From positions 1 to 32,762 of the forward strand of contig JAEUUV010000048.1 of assembly GCA_016787285.1 (NCBI GenBank): DNA of 32,762 nt, given 5' to 3'. Position 1 is the first letter of the stretch; the number at the start of each line of letters is the position of its first letter. Both the position numbers and the translations under genes were made by a program. Below, piece by piece: positions 23,331 to 31,220 of this stretch. Below the pieces are notes generated by a model, which ran no database searches, was not told the DNA's origin, and was given only the letters and a program-made list of their open reading frames with translations. Origin of the DNA: Saprospiraceae bacterium (GTDB lineage Bacteria; Bacteroidota; Bacteroidia; Chitinophagales; Saprospiraceae).

Positions 23331-26114
23331 CTACACCTCCGAGGGCAACTTTCCGAACCGCTGCCGGAATGCCCGCGAAAACGAACGGGCATCGTCGTAG
23401 CCTACCCGGGTGGCTGTTTGCGCGACCGACATGCCGCCCTGTTCTTCCAGCAGGCGGCGGGCTTCCGTCAGGCGCACGTCAAGCAGGTACTGTACCGGCG
23501 ACAAGCCCGTCAGGCGTTTCAACTGGCGAAGTAAGGTTGATTCGCTCATCGCGAATTCAGTTGCAATGCCTGATACGCTCAGCGTATTGTTGGCAATATG
23601 ATTCCGGACATATTGTTCAAACCGCACCAGCCATTCCTGATCAGAATGTGGTAAAGGTTTGGTAATTGCCTCTGTTCCCGATGCGGCGGCAGTGGCTTCC
23701 TCCCGGCGGATTGCCTGATTGCTCAATAAATTTTTGATGCGCACCAACAGTTCCTCCTCGTCGAAGGGCTTATGCAGGTAGTCGTCCACGCCGATGCGCA
23801 GCGCCTTCAGTTTGTCCTGTGCCTCTGCCCGGGCAGTGAGCATGACGACCGGGATGTGTCGCGTGGCATCATCAGATTTGAGTTTTTCGAGCAACTGATA
23901 GCCGTCCATGACGGGCATCATAAGGTCGGAGAGAATGAGGTCGGGGAATGATGAATGAGGCGTGAGGAGTGATGAATTGGCTGCAACTTGTTTGGTATTC
24001 ATTTTTCTGCATTCAGCGTTCATCATTAAATCCAGCGCTGCCTGTCCGTTTTCAGCGGTAATGATCCGGTATTTTTCCTCCAAAACAGACCGGATATAGT
24101 CCTGAAGTGCGAGGTTGTCCTCCACAACGAGGATGGTGGGTTTTTCTTCCCCCCCGGTATGGCCGGAAACTGATTTTCCCGGCAAGGCCGGGGTTTCGCT
24201 GATCAAGTCATCCTGAAGTATTGGTGAAACCGGAGTTTTTACAGCCTCAGTTGCCGGGGCAACCGGAAATGCCACCCGAAAAATGGAGCCTTTCCCCACG
24301 GTACTTTCCACTTCGATGGTACCCCCAAACAGTTTGGTATACTCCCGGCAAAGCGCCAGTCCGATGCCTGTGCCACCTTCGGCGGGTTTTTCAGGGCGAG
24401 TAGTTTGAAAATAGCGGTCGAACAGGTGCGGCACGTCGTCGGGATGGATGCCGGGCCCGTTGTCGGCTACGTGCAAGTGCAGCATAGCGCTTTTGAGCGA
24501 TACGGTCGTTTCGATGCGACCGCCTGCAGGTGTGAACTTGAAGGCATTGGCAAGCAGGTTGAACAGAATTTGGCGGAATTTTTCCTGATCAAGCAGTATT
24601 GGCGGTGTGTTGTCCGGGGGCAAATGAACAGAAAAGCCGATATTCTTGCGCTCTGCCATAGACTCAAACTGGGTCGTATAGGTGCCGATGAAAGCAGGCA
24701 ACTCGGTCGGCTTCAGGTATATTTCCAGTCGGCCCTGTTCCAGTTTGCGCAAATCGAGGATATCGTTGACGAGTTGCTCCAGTTGCTTGCCGCTTTGGCG
24801 CGCCATCTGCAGCATACGCGCTTGTTTGTCTGTCAGTTGCCCTTTTTGCAGCAGGGTTTGTATAGGGCCGAGCAGCAGGGTAAGCGGCGTACGTAGCTCA
24901 TGTGAGACATTGGCGAAAAAGCGGGACTTGGCCGCATCGAGGGATTTCAGTTGGTCGGCTTGCTCGCGGGTTTTTCGATTGGCTTGCTGCAGACGGACAT
25001 AGTTATAGGCGAGTACAATCGAAACCAGCAGGAGTATGGCGAGCAGCAGGGTTACGAGCCGGCTTTGTTTTTTTTGGGTCTCAATTTGCCTGCCTTGCTC
25101 CTCAATTTGCCAATTTTTTTTCAAATCGGTGTATCGGGCATCTGCAGCCGCTATTTTTTCATAATTCAGGGCCTCGAGGTAAGCCAGTTGCATCTCAAAG
25201 CCTTTTTGGATGTAGTGCAGTGCCGTCGGGCGACGCAAGGTGCGATAAATTTCACCCCGGAGTTTGTAGGTGCCGGCAAGCAGATACAGATGGTCTTTTC
25301 CTCCGGCTTGCATCGCTTTTGCTGCTGTCTTGAACGTGGAATCGGTGTAGGCCAGCGCTTCCAGGGGACGGTTTTGCCCAAAATGCAGGTTCGCTATGTT
25401 CTGGAAAGTCCCGCACATTGCGGAGTAATTCCCTGCCTTGCGGTACCGCTGTATGGCTGCGTGGAAATGCGCCAGCCGGGCAGGGTAGTCCCGCAGGGTA
25501 AGGCCTAAAAGCAAGTGCCCCTCGCCTTCCTCGAATGCCTGCCCAAACTTCGGTGCGGTGCGCAGCACTTCCCGGGCATAATACGCCGAAGAGTCCCTGT
25601 TGCCGAACATCCGGTGCCACGACGAAATCCGGACGGCAAAGCCGGGGTAGAGCGTGTCCAGCCCATGTGCCAAAATAGCACGCTGTGCCAAATGTAACTG
25701 GATGATGCTCTGTTCGGGGCGGTTGATTTCTTCATACAGGGTAGCCAGCACGCGGCAGGCTTCAGCATATATGTCCCATGCTTTTTTAGCCTCACTCAAG
25801 CGCTGAACGCGCAACAGCGTCTGGAGTGTGGTACTGTCCCGGTGTTTTTGCTCCAGCGCCGAAGCAAAAACTAATTGCGCCCGGAGACCCAACGGCGAGT
25901 CGGTTTGGCCGAGCGGACGCAAGTGGTACAGCAGTTTTTCCGAGAGGAGAAGGGCGCTGTCCAACTGGCCGGCAGACAGGTACGTTGTCGCGCGTTCGAG
26001 GTCGGTCAACCGGTCGGCATCCGGTTGTGCCTGAAGATGCCCGACACTCCAAACCCAAAAACAAACGAGGACAACTGCCCGTTGGAATAGTCCTTTCGTA
26101 GCCAAAGCATACAT
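23331..26114 (-). CDS. TPR-type hybrid sensor kinase / response regulator with AraC output domain
   Basis: A single-chain two-component system of 927 residues. Order: signal peptide (1-28), TPR-like helical repeats outside the membrane (about 30-340), one membrane helix (about 352-373), HisKA with His405 in FANVSHELRTP, ATPase domain (DNGPGI and GGTGIGLAL), receiver with phospho-acceptor Asp730 (LSDLMMP), and a C-terminal AraC/XylS pair of helix-turn-helices ending at GKLPSEV. The frame is open upstream to 26279, but that part overlaps the lectin gene; ATG 26114 gives a proper signal peptide and sits right after a promoter box. Between the second helix and third strand of the receiver there are about 25 residues (699-723) foreign to the fold. 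The neighbouring lectins are obvious candidate partners or targets. Confidence 0.93.
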   Translation of the reverse strand: MYALATKGLFQRAVVLVCFWVWSVGHLQAQPDADRLTDLERATTYLSAGQLDSALLLSEKLLYHLRPLGQTDSPLGLRAQLVFASALEQKHRDSTTLQTLLRVQRLSEAKKAWDIYAEACRVLATLYEEINRPEQSIIQLHLAQRAILAHGLDTLYPGFAVRISSWHRMFGNRDSSAYYAREVLRTAPKFGQAFEEGEGHLLLGLTLRDYPARLAHFHAAIQRYRKAGNYSAMCGTFQNIANLHFGQNRPLEALAYTDSTFKTAAKAMQAGGKDHLYLLAGTYKLRGEIYRTLRRPTALHYIQKGFEMQLAYLEALNYEKIAAADARYTDLKKNWQIEEQGRQIETQKKQSRLVTLLLAILLLVSIVLAYNYVRLQQANRKTREQADQLKSLDAAKSRFFANVSHELRTPLTLLLGPIQTLLQKGQLTDKQARMLQMARQSGKQLEQLVNDILDLRKLEQGRLEIYLKPTELPAFIGTYTTQFESMAERKNIGFSVHLPPDNTPPILLDQEKFRQILFNLLANAFKFTPAGGRIETTVSLKSAMLHLHVADNGPGIHPDDVPHLFDRYFQTTRPEKPAEGGTGIGLALCREYTKLFGGTIEVESTVGKGSIFRVAFPVAPATEAVKTPVSPILQDDLISETPALPGKSVSGHTGGEEKPTILVVEDNLALQDYIRSVLEEKYRIITAENGQAALDLMMNAECRKMNTKQVAANSSLLTPHSSFPDLILSDLMMPVMDGYQLLEKLKSDDATRHIPVVMLTARAEAQDKLKALRIGVDDYLHKPFDEEELLVRIKNLLSNQAIRREEATAAASGTEAITKPLPHSDQEWLVRFEQYVRNHIANNTLSVSGIATEFAMSESTLLRQLKRLTGLSPVQYLLDVRLTEARRLLEEQGGMSVAQTATRVGYDDARSFSRAFRQRFGKLPSEV
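23946..24020 (-). repeat. repeat-like in-frame insertion in the receiver domain
   Basis: This 75-bp stretch encodes residues 699-723 of the hybrid kinase, between LDLMM and PDLILSD. It contains direct copies of ATTCATCA and other short A/T/C words (ATTCATCACTCC, CATTCATCATTC on the coding strand), looking like the A/C/T-rich intergenic repeats elsewhere in the window. The frame is maintained. Confidence 0.55.
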
Positions 26115-26119
26115 GGCTG

Positions 26120-26127
26120 CAAAAGTA
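26120..26127 (-). promoter_or_regulatory. -7 box directly before the hybrid kinase start
   Basis: On the minus strand TACTTTTG matches TAnnTTTG and is followed by only five bases (CAGCC) before the ATG at 26114. Transcription would begin at or next to the start codon, so the message may be leaderless. No good -33 box is seen at 19-21 bp. Confidence 0.55.
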
Positions 26128-26170
26128 GTGTGCAGGGGAGAAACCCTTGCCGGAACCAATGGCTTTCCTG

Positions 26171-26731
26171 TCATTGCGGGGTGGAGATTTCTCCAACAGC
26201 ATTGTTCCAGACCCGTCGTCCGGTGGCGCTGTACAGTACAAGCAGGTTCGGCTCCAGAACCAGTTTGACAGGTTTCCATTCGGCTGTTTTGTATTTTTTA
26301 CCGCCCAGAAAAGCGTGTGTCCCCGAGGCCCAAACAGGTTGGAACAATGAGTCATACAATACGAGGTTGCCGTCGTCCTGCATGATCAATTCATAACCGG
26401 GAGTCGTGCGCGTGGTCTTTGCTGTCCACAGGCGCCCGGAAGTATTGTACAAAATAAACTCCCCGTCTTCCGTGAGCCGGGCGCCAAGCCCGGTTTGATC
26501 GCCGTCCAGTAACAGGCCAAAACCGCCGGACCACAGGGATTGGCCGGGGTAGAGCACATTTTTTTCGTCCGTATCGGTGGAGTGGGCGGCTTGAACCGAA
26601 TTTCCCGGCTCTTCCGTTGTGACAACGTTCTGCTCTTTCGATGCGCCCTGCCGGCAAGCCATTAACCAGCAGAGCAGCAAAACAAGGGAATAATGCAGGC
26701 TGACGGGTAGTCGGATGTTGTTGGTTGTCAT
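26171..26731 (-). CDS. lipoprotein with bulb-type (B_lectin) domain
   Basis: A 186-residue lipid-anchored protein: signal sequence ending in LMAC with Cys26, a 35-residue polar linker, then a bulb-lectin domain (about 60-180). Repeats are seen as LTEDGEFILYNTSGRLW, MQDDGNLVLYDSLFQPVWA and LEPNLLVLYSATGRRVW. WASGTHAF followed by AEWKPVKL closely matches WATGTHVF followed by ADWKPVRM in the lectin at 22386, so the two are paralogues sharing the same domain. The stop is 56 bases upstream of the hybrid kinase start, on the same strand. Sugar specificity cannot be deduced. Confidence 0.87.
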   Translation of the reverse strand: MTTNNIRLPVSLHYSLVLLLCWLMACRQGASKEQNVVTTEEPGNSVQAAHSTDTDEKNVLYPGQSLWSGGFGLLLDGDQTGLGARLTEDGEFILYNTSGRLWTAKTTRTTPGYELIMQDDGNLVLYDSLFQPVWASGTHAFLGGKKYKTAEWKPVKLVLEPNLLVLYSATGRRVWNNAVGEISTPQ

Positions 26732-26851
26732 GCCTCGGTACGTTTTTTAGCGGCCTCTTTTTTCGAGCAGATTCATATCGGATGGCCGCGGCAAATAACG
26801 GCTAAAAATTCTGGAATTGACTTCGGATTTTGCCCCTGGGCCAAAACAATA

Positions 26852-26884
26852 CCGTCCTGCCCGGAAAAACACCCGGCAGGACGG
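26852..26884 (-). terminator. hairpin after the DUF5686 gene
   Basis: A 10-bp G-C-rich stem (26852-26861 with 26875-26884) around a 13-base loop in which further pairs can form. On the minus strand it is followed by TATTGTTTTGG, a poor but T-rich tail. It follows the end of the gene at 26933. Confidence 0.6.
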
Positions 26885-26889
26885 CATCA

Positions 26890-26938
26890 CTCGAAACTCG
26901 AAACTCAAAACTCAAAACTCAAAACTCAAAACTTAAAA
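26890..26938. repeat. heptamer array overlapping the end of the DUF5686 gene
   Basis: Seven units on the plus strand: CTCGAAA twice, CTCAAAA four times, CTTAAAA once. On the minus, coding, strand this reads TTTTGAG and includes the last codon and the TAA stop at 26933-26935. Same family and same 3'-of-gene polarity as the array after rpoA. Confidence 0.92.
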
Positions 26939-29539
26939 CTCCAACTGTACCCTTGCCCGAATACCCCACTCGGCCACGTTGGGGTGGTTGAGGTAACTGA
27001 GGCGGCGTACATAGTCCACACGGAAGATTTTGAAAATATTGCCGATGCCTACGCTGGCCTCCATGTAGGGTTTGCGCTCCAGCGTGTAGGTGAGCGGCAC
27101 TCCGTTGGGGTCGGTGGGGAAGTGCAGCAGGCCGTTTTCCGCCGTAGGGCGGTTGCTGTCGTCAAGGCCGCCCCAAAGGGCTTTGAAGGTGAGCATTTCG
27201 CGCCATTTCAGGCGGTTAAACAGCGGGATGCGGTTGAAAAAGAACCCGCCGAGGTTGTAGTTCACCGTGACGGCGGCGTATTTGTCGCTGACGAATTCGA
27301 GGAAGTTCATCAGGTTGTACGACTCCGGTTGGTAGGAGTACGTTTGGTTGGCGCGGTGCATGGTGAGCAGCGGGAACGGCACGGTTCCAAAAGTACGCCC
27401 GCCTTCCAGCACCACCTGCGCCCAGCCCAACGGTGCGGTAAAAAAGTACTTGGAGGCTTTCAGTTGCACCACATTGTACGTGTACTGGCCCTGAAGCAGG
27501 TTTTTGTCGCCGTGGGTGTAGTACAGGTTGAAGATGGGGTAGCGGTTGATGATGGGCCGGCGGTAGTTGGCGCCCTGGTAAAACTTCTCGTTGGGTGCAA
27601 AGCGCAGGTGTACGCCGAATTCGGTCGTGCGGATGTCGGGCAGCACGTCGGGCTGTTCCGGGTTTCCATAGTGGAAACGCAAGGCGCCCGCCGGTTCCTG
27701 AATCTGGTTTTTGAACGAAAACGTGTACGACAGGCCCGATTGGCTTTCCTTGATGTACTCGGCGCCGATCACCTGTTTGTAAATCATCTTGTCGTTCACG
27801 CCGCGCTTGAAGGAGAGGAAAAAGTTGTCTTCCTGCACAAACTGGAGGGACTGGCCGGGTATCTGGGCCTCGTCGTGGAACCACAGGCGCACTTGATTGA
27901 TCGGGTATTTGCGCACCTGGTTGTCGCCGAACGAATACGTGGCGCCGAAGTAGGTTTTCCAGCGCTCGTCCTTGAAACCGTAGGCCGCATATCCTTCCAG
28001 CAGCAGGTTTTTGGAGAAACGGGCGTTCGTGCGACCGCCGAGTCGCGCCCTAAAACCTTCCACCTCGTTGAAACTGTAGAATGTGTTGACCGGCCCGATT
28101 TCCACGCCGCCGATGTCGTGGTAACCCTCGAAAAAGATGCGGGCCACCATCAAAAAGCGTTTGAAAGGGACGTGGTTGTTCAGGGTGTCAATAGTGTGGC
28201 GAATGCCTTGCTCCCGGGCGTTGAGCGATACATGCCGGTTTTCCACCCAGAATTTTTCGGAGAACTGGGCGGGGTTGTCCACGTAAAATACGTTGCTCGG
28301 GAATCCAAAGTACTGGTCGGGCAGTGGCTGGTTGAGCGTGTAGTTCCGGTACGAACTGCTCTTTCGACCGACCAGGCCGCGCATGGTGGAGTCGCGTTTG
28401 AACCCGAAATGCATGACTACTTCGTCCTGCACCAGCATCAGCCGGCGCGTGGTGCCGATGACGGAGTCGGTGCTTTCCGTCCAGTCAAATTCCTGATGCA
28501 CGATCATGCCGCCCACCCAGTTGATGTTGGCTTCCTTGGGTACCGTCAATTCCACTTTGCGCACGGCATACGTGCCGTCGAGTGCGATCCAGAGACTGCC
28601 CTCGAAAGCCCGGTCGCCCCGGGAGCGCGGCGCAAAGTACAGGCGCACCACCTGTGCGTCGCGCAGGCGGGTGGTATCCTGGATGTAAAAGCGGTAGATA
28701 TTGGGTGCTATCGGCGCCAGGGGGCTGACAAACTCCGACGCGGCAATGTTGATCACGTTGTCGTAGATGTCCACGTCCTGGTACAGGTTCTGGACGTACC
28801 CGGCAATACCGTCTTCATCAATGAAGGCAGGTACGGGCGTGTTTTGCTCGCCCTTGACGAAGAACTTTTCGGCGCTCGGGTTTTTGCGGTAGTACACGTC
28901 GGCGAGGCGTTCGTACAGGTAGAAGGGCAGGCTGACGACGCCGTTCGCGCTGGTATCGGCGTTGTCGAATACGAACTTCAGGTTGCGGAACAGGATGTTG
29001 TTGCGCATCTTGTCGTCCACGTTGTTCAGCGAAAACTCCGCCTTGTCGTACTGCTCAAAACTGTAGAAGTCCAGCCCCTCGCGGCGGTTGCGTGCTTTGT
29101 TTTCGATGACGTTGCGGATCAGTTCTACTGCCGGGTTGTCTTTGTTGCGGTATTTTTCATTGCGGATGACAACCTCTTTTAGCGTCTGCGAGCCTTCCTG
29201 CATACGCACCACCAGGTTGGTGTTGGCCTGGCCGGATTTGAGGTCAACAAACATAGGCTGATAGCCTACGTATGTGATTTTCAGACGCTTGGCAGGCTCT
29301 TTGATTTCGAGGCTGAACCGGCCTTCGACATCGGTGCGGGTTCCGATCGTTTTGTCTTCAAATTGAACGGTAGAGTAGGGGAGTGCCTCGCCGGTGGCGG
29401 CATCAACCACCATGCCCGAAGCGCTGGTGGCGGTTTGCGCGACGGAGTATCGGGCATTAAGCAGGAAGGCGCCGAAAAGGACGGGAAGGACGATTCGTTG
29501 AAGGAACGGCAAGCAAGAGGTTTTCACAATTTTGGACAT
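26933..29539 (-). CDS. outer-membrane protein, CarboxypepD_reg-like plus DUF5686
   Basis: An 868-residue exported protein. A signal peptide ends around AQ34-35. A carboxypeptidase-regulatory-like domain (about 36-115: ASGMVVDAATGEALPYSTVQFEDK and the following GT..DVEGRF), as found before TonB-dependent barrels, is followed by the long region typical of DUF5686 and by many amphipathic beta strands ending in aromatic RVQLEF, suggesting an outer-membrane barrel. There is no plug domain, so it is not a normal TonB receptor. Substrate is unknown. The last codon and stop come from a heptamer array. A CACCTTTG near-box at 29610-29617 (minus) is about 70 bases upstream. Confidence 0.9.
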   Translation of the reverse strand: MSKIVKTSCLPFLQRIVLPVLFGAFLLNARYSVAQTATSASGMVVDAATGEALPYSTVQFEDKTIGTRTDVEGRFSLEIKEPAKRLKITYVGYQPMFVDLKSGQANTNLVVRMQEGSQTLKEVVIRNEKYRNKDNPAVELIRNVIENKARNRREGLDFYSFEQYDKAEFSLNNVDDKMRNNILFRNLKFVFDNADTSANGVVSLPFYLYERLADVYYRKNPSAEKFFVKGEQNTPVPAFIDEDGIAGYVQNLYQDVDIYDNVINIAASEFVSPLAPIAPNIYRFYIQDTTRLRDAQVVRLYFAPRSRGDRAFEGSLWIALDGTYAVRKVELTVPKEANINWVGGMIVHQEFDWTESTDSVIGTTRRLMLVQDEVVMHFGFKRDSTMRGLVGRKSSSYRNYTLNQPLPDQYFGFPSNVFYVDNPAQFSEKFWVENRHVSLNAREQGIRHTIDTLNNHVPFKRFLMVARIFFEGYHDIGGVEIGPVNTFYSFNEVEGFRARLGGRTNARFSKNLLLEGYAAYGFKDERWKTYFGATYSFGDNQVRKYPINQVRLWFHDEAQIPGQSLQFVQEDNFFLSFKRGVNDKMIYKQVIGAEYIKESQSGLSYTFSFKNQIQEPAGALRFHYGNPEQPDVLPDIRTTEFGVHLRFAPNEKFYQGANYRRPIINRYPIFNLYYTHGDKNLLQGQYTYNVVQLKASKYFFTAPLGWAQVVLEGGRTFGTVPFPLLTMHRANQTYSYQPESYNLMNFLEFVSDKYAAVTVNYNLGGFFFNRIPLFNRLKWREMLTFKALWGGLDDSNRPTAENGLLHFPTDPNGVPLTYTLERKPYMEASVGIGNIFKIFRVDYVRRLSYLNHPNVAEWGIRARVQLEF

Positions 29540-29627
29540 GAAATACGAATGGATAGTTGTTCTGAATGGGCGGGATTAAAAAAACGGTTATTAGACGGCT
29601 TTGGGTGACCAAAGGTGGCAGCCTCCC

Positions 29628-29713
29628 TTCGTCTGACTACATTTCGTCGTCTGACGAATATGGACTCGTGGCGCACTTCCCACTCGTCAGACGACGAAAA
29701 GTCGTCAGACGAG
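29628..29713. repeat. 32-bp imperfect inverted repeat (CGTCTGACGA family)
   Basis: Arms 29628-29659 and 29682-29713 match at 28 of 32 positions across a 22-base loop. Each arm itself holds two copies of TCGTCTGAC. The right arm covers the stop codon and last two codons of the TetR-type gene, so it can end that transcript; it also lies upstream of the DUF5686 gene. Confidence 0.85.
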
Positions 29714-30325
29714 GCCGCTGCGCAGGTATGCGAGAATCGTTTCCGGCACCACTTTTTTGCGTTCATCTACAAATTTGGAAAAGTCCTCGTCACTCATTTG
29801 GTGTTTCATTTTCAGGATATTCATGCCGAGGAACGGGAACAGCACCAGCGCCATCAGGTTGGCTTCCACCTGGCGGGCATCCACCGGACGGATGTGGCCT
29901 TTGGCTGCCTCTTCCTCCAGTTGTTTCCGGAAGCCGTCGGCGGGCTGCATAGCGCCGGCTTGCTGCATGGCCTGGCACATCGGGGCGTGTTCGCCGCGCA
30001 TTTCGCTGAGGATAAAAATCGGCAGCATCGGCGCCCGCTTGAGCAAATCCGTGATTTGATCCACGAACTTGTAAATTTTCACTTCGAGCGGTAAATCATC
30101 GTTTAAAATTCCGGCAATCGGCACAAAGGTTTGCGCGAAACTCTCCTGAAAAACGGCCTGAAACAGGTTCTCCTTGCTCCGGAAGTAGTAGTTTACCAAG
30201 GCTACATTTGTTTCGGCGCACTCGGCTATGTCGCGCGTGGTGGCGCTTCCAAACCCCTTCTCCACGAACAACTTGCGCGCAGCCTCCTTGATTTTGTCTT
30301 CTGTGCTGGGGGCGTTTCTGGTCAT
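29705..30325 (-). CDS. TetR-family transcriptional regulator
   Basis: A 206-residue helical repressor. The N-terminal DNA-binding domain (about 10-55) has the classic pattern: AARKLFVEKGFGSATTRDIAE, then NVALVNYYFRSKENLFQAVF. The rest is a ligand-binding domain of the usual size without recognisable specificity. The frame is open to a TTG at 30346; I prefer ATG 30325 because a well-placed promoter lies between. TetR regulators commonly control neighbouring genes: either the DUF5686 gene behind it or the divergent secreted-protein genes are candidates. Its last codons lie within an inverted repeat. Confidence 0.93.
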   Translation of the reverse strand: MTRNAPSTEDKIKEAARKLFVEKGFGSATTRDIAECAETNVALVNYYFRSKENLFQAVFQESFAQTFVPIAGILNDDLPLEVKIYKFVDQITDLLKRAPMLPIFILSEMRGEHAPMCQAMQQAGAMQPADGFRKQLEEEAAKGHIRPVDARQVEANLMALVLFPFLGMNILKMKHQMSDEDFSKFVDERKKVVPETILAYLRSGLV

Positions 30326-30343
30326 TGATTTCAAAATTTGCCG

Positions 30344-30375
30344 CAAAGGTATTCAGGTCGCAAGTAATTCGCCAA
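30344..30375 (-). promoter_or_regulatory. promoter of the TetR-type gene
   Basis: Read on the minus strand: TTGG with its TTG at plus 30373-30375, a 21-base spacer, and a perfect -7 box TACCTTTG at 30344-30351. The message would start near 30338, about 13 bases before the ATG. This is the second best promoter match in the window after rpsJ. Confidence 0.7.
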
Positions 30376-30545
30376 GTGCTTTAAATCTTATTTTTAATCA
30401 TTTGCTTAATGTTTGAAATTGAATGTTCCACCAAGTGCTTTTTCCGGCGGCGGTTAAAATGTGGTGCTGTTTTTGTACAAAGAGCAAAAGGCCTGCACCC
30501 CAAAAAAAAATGTCTTTCCCATGCAACTTTGAAGACCGAATCGCC

Positions 30546-30553
30546 TACATTTG
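30546..30553 (+). promoter_or_regulatory. -7 box upstream of the secreted-protein genes
   Basis: TACATTTG matches TAnnTTTG. A CTTTG at 30527-30531 is too close (14 bases) to be an ideal -33 box. If used, it gives a leader of about 190 nt before the gene at 30749, containing a short ORF and a terminator. Confidence 0.45.
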
Positions 30554-30615
30554 TGCTTTGATTACAGCCTTTTCAAGGTTCTTTTTTTAATCCGGAAGTC
30601 AAACTTGTAATTCTC

Positions 30616-30657
30616 ATGAAAGTTAACTGTCTGATCAACAGGGCAAGTTGCCTATGA
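30616..30657 (+). CDS. possible 13-residue leader peptide
   Basis: ATG to TGA encoding MKVNCLINRASCL. Its start context TTCTCATGA is shared with the gene at 31221 (ATTCTCATGA) and close to that at 30749 (TACTCATGA), which hints that it is translated. It ends seven bases before a strong terminator, the usual arrangement of a transcription attenuator. The stretch 30326-30748 holds no other gene: only the two promoters, this short ORF and the terminator. Chance occurrence of so short an ORF cannot be excluded. Confidence 0.35.
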   Translation: MKVNCLINRASCL

Positions 30658-30664
30658 TTTATAC

Positions 30665-30709
30665 GGCGTTGAACGCGGGTACACCTGCGTTCAACGCCTC
30701 TTTTTTTTG
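30665..30709 (+). terminator. strong intrinsic terminator inside the leader of the 30749 gene
   Basis: A perfect 12-bp stem (30665-30676 with 30687-30698), 10-base loop, then TC followed by eight T (30701-30708). It lies 40 bases before the next start codon, on the same strand, and downstream of a promoter-like box. Confidence 0.9.
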
Positions 30710-30748
30710 TCAAAATAAAAATCCACGTTTTATTCAAAATCTGTACTC

Positions 30749-31171
30749 ATGAAAAAGTTTCTACTCAAAACACATCTCGGCGCCCTGCTTACCGTATGTG
30801 CATTTGCGTTTGGACTGAATTTGACCGTGGCTTCCGCCCAAATGGTCAATCCTTCCAGTTCCTCCCAGAATGCCAAGGTCAACTGGGTTGACGCAGCCGA
30901 TGCCATGACGCGTATCAGCCAGGAAATCAACGCACTGGAAGGCTATCTTCAGGGCAAAACAGCCGACCCGCTGGACTACAAACTCAAGTACTACAACCTG
31001 GTGTACCAGTCCATCGAATCCGGCGAAACGGTTCCCCGTTCCGTTGACCTGAACTACATCCTGTTTGTTCCGGGTTTTACCGACAACCCGGATGTGGAAA
31101 TTCCGAACAACCTGCCGCTCCCGATCTGGCAGTCCTACTACTCCAGTTTAGTGGATTTGCTTCAGAAGTAA
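30749..31171 (+). CDS. small secreted protein of unknown function
   Basis: A 140-residue exported protein: basic start MKKFLLKTH, hydrophobic core and cleavage after VASA (residue 30). The mature part is short, acidic and rich in Tyr and Ser, with a predicted helix (DAADAMTRISQEINALEGYL) and a C-terminal WQSYYSSLVDLLQK. I recognise no family. It is 49 bases upstream of the large HYR-domain gene and probably in the same operon, so it may be a small accessory of that surface protein. Its leader holds a terminator, suggesting conditional expression. Confidence 0.85.
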   Translation: MKKFLLKTHLGALLTVCAFAFGLNLTVASAQMVNPSSSSQNAKVNWVDAADAMTRISQEINALEGYLQGKTADPLDYKLKYYNLVYQSIESGETVPRSVDLNYILFVPGFTDNPDVEIPNNLPLPIWQSYYSSLVDLLQK

Positions 31172-31220
31172 TGCCGCGGCGCGGTTTTCTTTATCCATCA
31201 TCATCAAAATTAATATTCTC

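Noticed and set aside
26115-26279. N-terminal extension of the hybrid kinase
   Set aside because: It overlaps the lectin lipoprotein gene and places 55 residues before an evident signal peptide; a promoter box lies right before ATG 26114.
26984-29182. 732-codon open frame on the plus strand opposite the DUF5686 gene
   Set aside because: It is the antisense shadow of a GC-rich gene: no signal peptide, no family, His/Val-rich composition, and the minus-strand frame has clear domains.
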